From: Chitinispirillales bacterium
GTDB lineage: Bacteria > Fibrobacterota > Chitinivibrionia > Chitinivibrionales > Chitinispirillaceae
Direction: 5' to 3'
Length of the DNA: 11,688 nt
Assembly: GCA_031254445.1 (NCBI GenBank)
Contig: JAIRUL010000193.1
Coordinates: 1 to 11,688 of the forward strand
The notes under the pieces are model-generated. The model did no database searches and was not told where the DNA came from. It saw nothing but the letters and a program-made list of their open reading frames with translations. Numbering within the stretch: the first letter of the stretch is position 1; each line of letters starts with the position of its first letter. Shown piece by piece: positions 8,345 through 11,688 of this stretch. A program made the position numbers and the translations under genes.

Positions 8345-8800
8345 CTATATCTTAAAGACGTCCCCGGATTCCCCGGAACCCTCGGCGGCCCCGCCGGCAG
8401 GAGCGCCGCCCTCGCCGCCGGCCCTGCCGGACAAAACCCCGTCCACGACCGACTTGAAGAGCTCCGGCGACACGGGCTTCCTAAGAAAGCCCCGCACACC
8501 CATGCTCCTTAGCGAGTCGAGCCGGGTCTTGCTGCCCTCGGTGGAGATAACTATCACCGGCGTGGTCTCGATGTAGCCGAGCTTAACCATCTCCTCGACC
8601 ATTTCCACGCCGTTCATGACGGGCATGTTTATGTCGGCGAAGACTATGTCGACCCACTCCTTTTCGAGCACGCCGAGCGCCTCCTTGCCGTTTTCCGCCT
8701 CGAAGACCTTGCCCACCTCAATGCCGGCCATGTCTATGGTCTTCGTGAGTACGGCGCGCATCGTCTGCGAATCGTCTACAATCAAAATATTGTACGCCAT
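8345..8800 (-). CDS. cheY: CheY-type response regulator with a Gly/Ala/Glu-rich C-terminal tail
   Basis: The protein has 151 residues. The stand-alone receiver domain (about 3-123) has VDDS (D9/D10), phospho-acceptor D56 in FADINMP, S86-T87 and K108 before P109. It has no DNA-binding output domain, so it should carry the CheA signal to the motor or another target. Residues from about 124 form a low-complexity Gly/Ala/Glu/Ser tail ending GDVFKI, roughly 25-30 residues longer than a typical CheY. AGGAG lies 8 nt before the ATG, directly after the upstream cheD stop (15-nt gap), so translation is probably coupled. The CheX-like phosphatase follows after 38 nt. Confidence 0.93.
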   Translation of the reverse strand: MAYNILIVDDSQTMRAVLTKTIDMAGIEVGKVFEAENGKEALGVLEKEWVDIVFADINMPVMNGVEMVEEMVKLGYIETTPVIVISTEGSKTRLDSLRSMGVRGFLRKPVSPELFKSVVDGVLSGRAGGEGGAPAGGAAEGSGESGDVFKI

Positions 8801-8815
8801 CGATAAAGCTCCTAA

Positions 8816-9298
8816 CTATAGATCTCTTTCTTCGCCTTTTGAGCGGATATATGTTCTTCCCGTGGACATTTCCAAAACAAGCGTACGCGAAATATCGCCG
8901 CCAACCTCGGCGCCTTTAAGTATTATCCCGTTTTTCCACAATAGTTTACGGAAGAGCGTGATATTGCGTTCGCCTATTCTGAAAAAACCGTTAGAATCAA
9001 GGATTGCCGCGCACCCGGCCGCCTTCACTATCATGCGCGCTTTGCTGCCGCCGGCCTGAAAAAACTTTTGGAAGAGGTTCGAAACGCCGGTATCGACAAA
9101 CATCGACGGGTTGTCTATCGCCCTCGTCTTGTCTTCGGTGGAGCAACTCGGCAATTGGCAATGAACCATCCCGCCGATGCACACCTGAGGATCGTAAACC
9201 GTCACCCCGAGGCAGGACCCCAGCGAGTACGTGATGATCATGTCATCCGCGCTCTTCGACAACGCCCAATCCGATATGCCAACCGTTATGTTGCTCAT
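8816..9298 (-). CDS. cheD: CheD, second copy: chemoreceptor glutamine deamidase
   Basis: The protein has 160 residues, full-length CheD. The catalytic set is present: T23, C29 in SLGSCLGV and H46 in GGMVH. The 17-residue Cys-His spacing matches Thermotoga maritima CheD (Cys27/His44). The C-terminal part has EVGGDISRTLVLEMSTGRTYI, the usual CheD end. CheD converts specific receptor Gln to Glu and, in B. subtilis-type systems, binds CheC/CheX-family proteins; the CheX-like gene lies two genes downstream. The Shine-Dalgarno is poor (GGAA only 2 nt from the ATG), so translation may be weak. Direct repeats and an AT-rich stretch lie in the 80-nt gap before it. It differs clearly from the copy at 10297-10776. 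Confidence 0.93.
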   Translation of the reverse strand: MSNITVGISDWALSKSADDMIITYSLGSCLGVTVYDPQVCIGGMVHCQLPSCSTEDKTRAIDNPSMFVDTGVSNLFQKFFQAGGSKARMIVKAAGCAAILDSNGFFRIGERNITLFRKLLWKNGIILKGAEVGGDISRTLVLEMSTGRTYIRSKGEERDL

Positions 9299-9318
9299 AG
9301 TTCCACGCGCTGATCCCG

Positions 9319-9340
9319 TATCGTATTATCTATCGTATTA
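9319..9340. repeat. Short direct repeat upstream of the second cheD
   Basis: TATCGTATTA occurs at 9319-9328 and 9331-9340, a 12-bp period, in the cheR-cheD gap. On the minus strand it contains GATAAT, with TGAAAA 17 nt upstream, a possible weak internal promoter for cheD. A one-turn spacing would suit a regulator binding one face of DNA. Function is inferred. Confidence 0.3.
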
Positions 9341-9378
9341 CAACATTTTTCACAGATGCCAAAAACACGCCGCCGCCG

Positions 9379-10197
9379 TCAACCGCCCTTTTGGTACACC
9401 GACGGGCGCACGGTCGCCATATCGCTCAACATGCCGGCCATGCTCTCCGCGTGCCCGACCATTAGGTAGCCGCCCGGGCGCAGGAGCCTGCTGAACTCGT
9501 CCATCAGCCTCTTCCTGACTATATTGTCAAAATATATCATAACGTTCCGGCAAAATATAATATCGAACGGACCCTTCATCGGAAACGGCGGCTTAGAGAG
9601 GTTCAGCCTCGAAAAAGTGATCATGCTCGACAGCGTGTCGGTTACCGTGTACTCTTTTTCCGCCCCCCTGCCGACCGCCGTGAAATACTTGCTCCTTAGC
9701 AGCGGCGCGACGCCCTGCATCTTCGCCTCCGAATACCTGCCCTCCTTGGCCATCCTAAGGATTTTTGTAGAGATGTCCGTAGCCAAAATCTTGCAGTCGC
9801 CGCGGAAACCCTGGGCGTTTTCCAAGAATGTCATGGCGATGGTGTACGGCTCCTCGCCGCTGGAACTCGCCGCGCACCAAATGCGCACCTTGTTGCGCCC
9901 CTCGTCCACTATCTGCCTCACAATTTCCTCCATGAACGCGAAATGGTCGTTCTCGCGGAAGAAATAGGTCAGGTTCGTCGAAATCACGTTTAGGAACTCG
10001 ACAAACTCCGACTCGGCCTCCTCGCTGTCGCCGGTAAGAAAATCTAAGTACTGCTTGTATGTGTCGTAGCCAAGCGCCCGCAGGCGTTTAGCGAGGCGGG
10101 CGGAGACGAGGGACTCTTTGCCGTCGCCAAGCGAGATGCCGCTTTTGTCGTAAATCAACTTGCGAAACGCCTCAAATGTGCGCTTGTCCAAATCCAT
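9379..10197 (-). CDS. cheR: CheR: SAM-dependent chemoreceptor glutamate methyltransferase
   Basis: The protein has 272 residues, typical. The N-terminal helical domain (about 1-75) leads to TNLTYFFRE (74-82). The methyltransferase domain follows, with the SAM-binding WCAASSSGEEPYTIAM, the ILATDIS acidic strand, FDIIFCRNVMIYF and GGYLMVGHAESM. It adds methyl groups to receptor Glu residues, opposing CheB. The start has GGAGG and AAAAGG upstream. The gene lies between the two cheD copies, with gaps of 99 nt (upstream) and 80 nt (downstream). No C-terminal TPR or other extension is present. Confidence 0.97.
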   Translation of the reverse strand: MDLDKRTFEAFRKLIYDKSGISLGDGKESLVSARLAKRLRALGYDTYKQYLDFLTGDSEEAESEFVEFLNVISTNLTYFFRENDHFAFMEEIVRQIVDEGRNKVRIWCAASSSGEEPYTIAMTFLENAQGFRGDCKILATDISTKILRMAKEGRYSEAKMQGVAPLLRSKYFTAVGRGAEKEYTVTDTLSSMITFSRLNLSKPPFPMKGPFDIIFCRNVMIYFDNIVRKRLMDEFSRLLRPGGYLMVGHAESMAGMLSDMATVRPSVYQKGG

Positions 10198-10296
10198 AGT
10201 GCCTTTTCCTCCGCTATGTGGTAACCCAAGGCTAACCGCCGGCGCCGTTCCGCAATAAGCCGCTGCCCTCAGCCGCGCGGCGCTAATCCCGGCGCG

Positions 10297-10776
10297 TTAG
10301 TCTACCCAATCTTCCGACCTAACCTTGTGAACTTTCAAGACCGCTATATGGCCCGTCGATAAATCGAAGACCACCTTGCGGCCTACGCTGCCGCCAACGT
10401 CCTCCGACAATATCGTTATCCCCTTCTCCTTGAGTATCTTCCGGGCTACGTCTACGTTGCGCATGCCCGTGCTGTCGGTCGCCCCGTCCGGATGGCCGCC
10501 GCCTATGATATGGGCGGATAGGCTGTCGGTGCGGCAACCCTCCTCGCACATCAGCTTGATGAGCGCCATCGTGGCCACGTTCCCGTACTTGGGCGTCGCG
10601 TTCTCTTTTTGCGAAGTCTGGGGATAGACGAAATGGTTTATGCCGCCGCACCTAACCTCGGAATCCCACAAACAGACGGAGACGCAGCTACCCAGCACCG
10701 TCTGAACAGCGCCCTCGCCCGTGGACACGTATATGCACCCGCGCTCAAGCAAATGCTGATACTCGTCGTCTATCAA
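10297..10776 (-). CDS. cheD: CheD, first copy: chemoreceptor glutamine deamidase, TTG start
   Basis: The protein has 159 residues. The catalytic residues are T26 (TVLGSC), C31 and H48 in GGINHF, with 17 residues between Cys and His. The C-terminal DVGGSVGRKVVFDLSTGHIAV is characteristic. The only suitable start is TTG at 10774-10776, with AGGGGAG ending 5 nt before it; no ATG lies near. A rare start with a strong Shine-Dalgarno may set a fixed low output. Compared with the second copy, its N-terminus lacks the VGISDWALSKS-type lead and the region after the active-site His diverges (HFVYPQTSQKE versus HCQLPSCSTED). The two are therefore old paralogues or separately acquired genes, and may have different receptor targets. 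Confidence 0.93.
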   Translation of the reverse strand: MIDDEYQHLLERGCIYVSTGEGAVQTVLGSCVSVCLWDSEVRCGGINHFVYPQTSQKENATPKYGNVATMALIKLMCEEGCRTDSLSAHIIGGGHPDGATDSTGMRNVDVARKILKEKGITILSEDVGGSVGRKVVFDLSTGHIAVLKVHKVRSEDWVD

Positions 10777-10797
10777 TTCTACTCCCCTATCCTATGC

Positions 10798-10838
10798 TTA
10801 ATAGTATTAATATGCTATATTTAACCGGTACAGGTCAA
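10798..10838 (-). promoter_or_regulatory. Possible cheD promoter with overlapping 13-nt palindrome
   Basis: In the 156-nt cheW-cheD gap, TTGACC (10838-10833) and CATATT (10814-10809) are 18 nt apart on the minus strand. The predicted start, near 10802, falls inside TTAATAGTATTAA (10798-10810), a perfect inverted repeat around one base, 28 nt from the TTG start. This is an operator-like position. The rest of the gap next to the cheW stop (10870-10932) is very GC-rich with CCGGC/GCCGG arms but no T-run, so I do not call a terminator. Confidence 0.35.
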
Positions 10839-10932
10839 TAGATATCGTATATTAATACACGTACAACAATCTATCCGCCGGCCGCCCGCTGCTAATTTAC
10901 GGCGCCGGCTTGCAACCGCCCCGCCCCGCGCC

Positions 10933-11427
10933 CTACCCCAAATCAGCCACGCGCTCAAGATCCGCCTGCGACAGTACCTTTTCGATATTGAGCAGTATCT
11001 TGACCGCGCCCTTAGCTTTCGCCATGCCGAGGATGAACGCGGTGTCGACGTTCGACCCAAACATAGGCGGCTCCTCGATGTCTTCGCCCCGTATGTCTAA
11101 AACCTCTGAGACGGAGTCGACCAAAATCCCGACCTGAATGCTGCCGCCCCGCCCGGTAACGTCTACGACGATGATGCACGTCTGGTCGGTATCCTCGGCT
11201 ACTTCGAGCTCGAACTTCTGGCGCAGGTCGATGACCGGAATGACCTTGCCGCGCAGGTTTATCACCCCGCGCACAAAGACCGGCGTGCGCGGCAAACACG
11301 TGATGGGCAGGAGCCCGATGATCTCCCGCACTTTCAGGATTTCGAGGCCGTACTCCTCGTCCGCCAGCTTAAACGTAAGATATTTTCCGGCCAAATCAAC
11401 GGCTGTGGCCTCTGCAACCGATGCCAT
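10933..11427 (-). CDS. cheW: CheW: receptor-kinase coupling scaffold
   Basis: The protein has 164 residues from ATG 11425-11427. This start has AAGGAG 5 nt upstream and is preferred over one 16 codons upstream, which lies in the hairpin leader. It is a single CheW (SH3-like double beta-barrel) domain. YLTFKLADEEYGLEILKVREI, the conserved RGVINLRGKVIPVIDLR (about 73-89), CIIVV and GILVDSVSEVLDI are all present. It bridges chemoreceptors and the CheA P5 domain in the signalling array. It follows cheA by 112 nt, a gap with its own promoter-like sequence and a 40-nt hairpin. Confidence 0.96.
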   Translation of the reverse strand: MASVAEATAVDLAGKYLTFKLADEEYGLEILKVREIIGLLPITCLPRTPVFVRGVINLRGKVIPVIDLRQKFELEVAEDTDQTCIIVVDVTGRGGSIQVGILVDSVSEVLDIRGEDIEEPPMFGSNVDTAFILGMAKAKGAVKILLNIEKVLSQADLERVADLG

Positions 11428-11446
11428 AAGAACTCCTTTCGTAATG

Positions 11447-11486
11447 GTATATAGCGTTGCCCGCCTACCGGGCATACCCTATATAC
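11447..11486 (-). promoter_or_regulatory. Symmetrical 40-nt stem-loop in the cheW leader
   Basis: GTATATAG (11447-11454) pairs with CTATATAC (11479-11486). Inside, after a 4/5-nt internal loop, GCCCG (11459-11463) pairs with CGGGC (11469-11473) around a 5-nt loop. The structure ends 8 nt from the AAGGAG of cheW. No T-run follows, so it is not a terminator. It may stabilise the cheW mRNA or bind a regulator. Pairing is seen directly; function is inferred. Confidence 0.45.
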
Positions 11487-11504
11487 GGTAAGCATACAAT
11501 CTTT

Positions 11505-11534
11505 ATTATATATTGACAGCTATGTATAAATCAA
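11505..11534 (-). promoter_or_regulatory. Predicted internal promoter for cheW
   Basis: On the minus strand TTGATT (11534-11529) and a consensus TATAAT (11510-11505) are 18 nt apart in the cheA-cheW gap. The predicted start is near 11498, so the 40-nt stem-loop would be in the leader. This would let cheW and downstream genes be expressed apart from cheA. The surrounding gap is AT-rich, which raises the chance of accidental matches. Confidence 0.45.
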
Positions 11535-11539
11535 TATTA

Positions 11540-11688
11540 TTATTCAATCGTCCCCAGCTGATCCGCCGTCTCCGTAGGCTCCGTAGGCTTCGCCACCCCG
11601 CCCGCGCCCTTTACCGTCGTCAGCTTTACCGTCTCCGCGACGTCTATGATCAGGCTGACCTTGCCGTCGGGCATAATGGCCCCGCCCG
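11540..11688 (-). CDS. cheA: CheA histidine kinase, C-terminal end only
   Basis: The frame is open from the right edge to TAA at 11540-11542: 48 complete codons. GAIMPDGKVSLIIDV is the closing strand pair of the CheA P5 (CheW-like regulatory) domain. A short tail rich in Lys, Pro, Thr and Glu follows, ending DQLGTIE. An 18-bp tandem (CTCCGTAGG twice, 11570-11587 on plus) encodes the PTEPTE of that tail. cheW next door supports the call. The kinase and phosphotransfer domains lie outside the window. Confidence 0.85.
   Translation of the reverse strand, partial: GGAIMPDGKVSLIIDVAETVKLTTVKGAGGVAKPTEPTETADQLGTIE

Noticed and set aside
10198-10296. Structured element in the cheD-cheR gap
   Set aside because: GCCGCGCGGC and GGCGCC palindromes occur, but such short GC palindromes are expected in this GC-rich DNA, and no longer stem was found.
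10870-10932. Terminator after cheW
   Set aside because: GC-rich arms (CCGGC/GCCGG) are present but the loop is long and no T-run follows on the minus strand.

Overview
The window carries a chromosomal segment from a chemotactic, diderm (outer-membrane) bacterium. The evidence is a near-complete chemotaxis gene set on one side and, on the other, two exported proteins, one of which looks like an outer-membrane beta-barrel. Coding DNA is GC-rich with frequent ATA (Ile) codons, and intergenic gaps are AT-rich. The combination of CheX, two CheD copies, a DUF4403 lipoprotein candidate and long Fn3/carboxypeptidase-regulatory modular secreted proteins would fit Fibrobacterota/Chitinispirillia-like or other FCB-group bacteria, or possibly a spirochaete. 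The sequence alone does not settle the phylum.

Layout, left to right. Positions 1-2958 (minus) hold the N-terminal 986 residues of a very large secreted modular protein whose 3' end lies outside the window. Positions 3057-4631 (minus) encode a 524-residue probable outer-membrane barrel. It has a strong-looking promoter about 160 nt upstream and a long, potentially folded leader. A perfect stem-loop terminator (4876-4912) ends the next gene, an HU/IHF-family nucleoid protein (4911-5204, minus). Divergent from it is a DUF4403-family protein (5282-6688, plus), which ends 6 nt from the end of the convergent cheB.

From 6695 to the right edge everything is minus strand. Transcription order is cheA (only its last 48 codons are in the window), cheW, cheD, cheR, a second cheD, cheY, a CheX/CheC-type phosphatase, cheB. 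Together these give the receptor-kinase coupling protein, the methylation/demethylation pair (CheR/CheB), two receptor deamidases (CheD), the diffusible response regulator and its presumed phosphatase. Gaps of 15 to 156 nt and internal AT-rich stretches with promoter-like and palindromic sequence suggest an operon with several internal control points. No chemoreceptor or flagellar gene is present.

Nothing here is clearly a new protein system. The most interesting signals are regulatory. A 16-nt element occurs at exactly the same distance (62 nt) before the start codons of both surface-protein genes. The barrel gene has a leader in which the 5' end can pair with the Shine-Dalgarno region. A hairpin presents the HU ribosome-binding site in its loop, and a symmetrical 40-nt stem-loop lies just before the cheW ribosome-binding site. 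The duplicated, diverged CheD pair flanking CheR is the most interesting protein-level feature.
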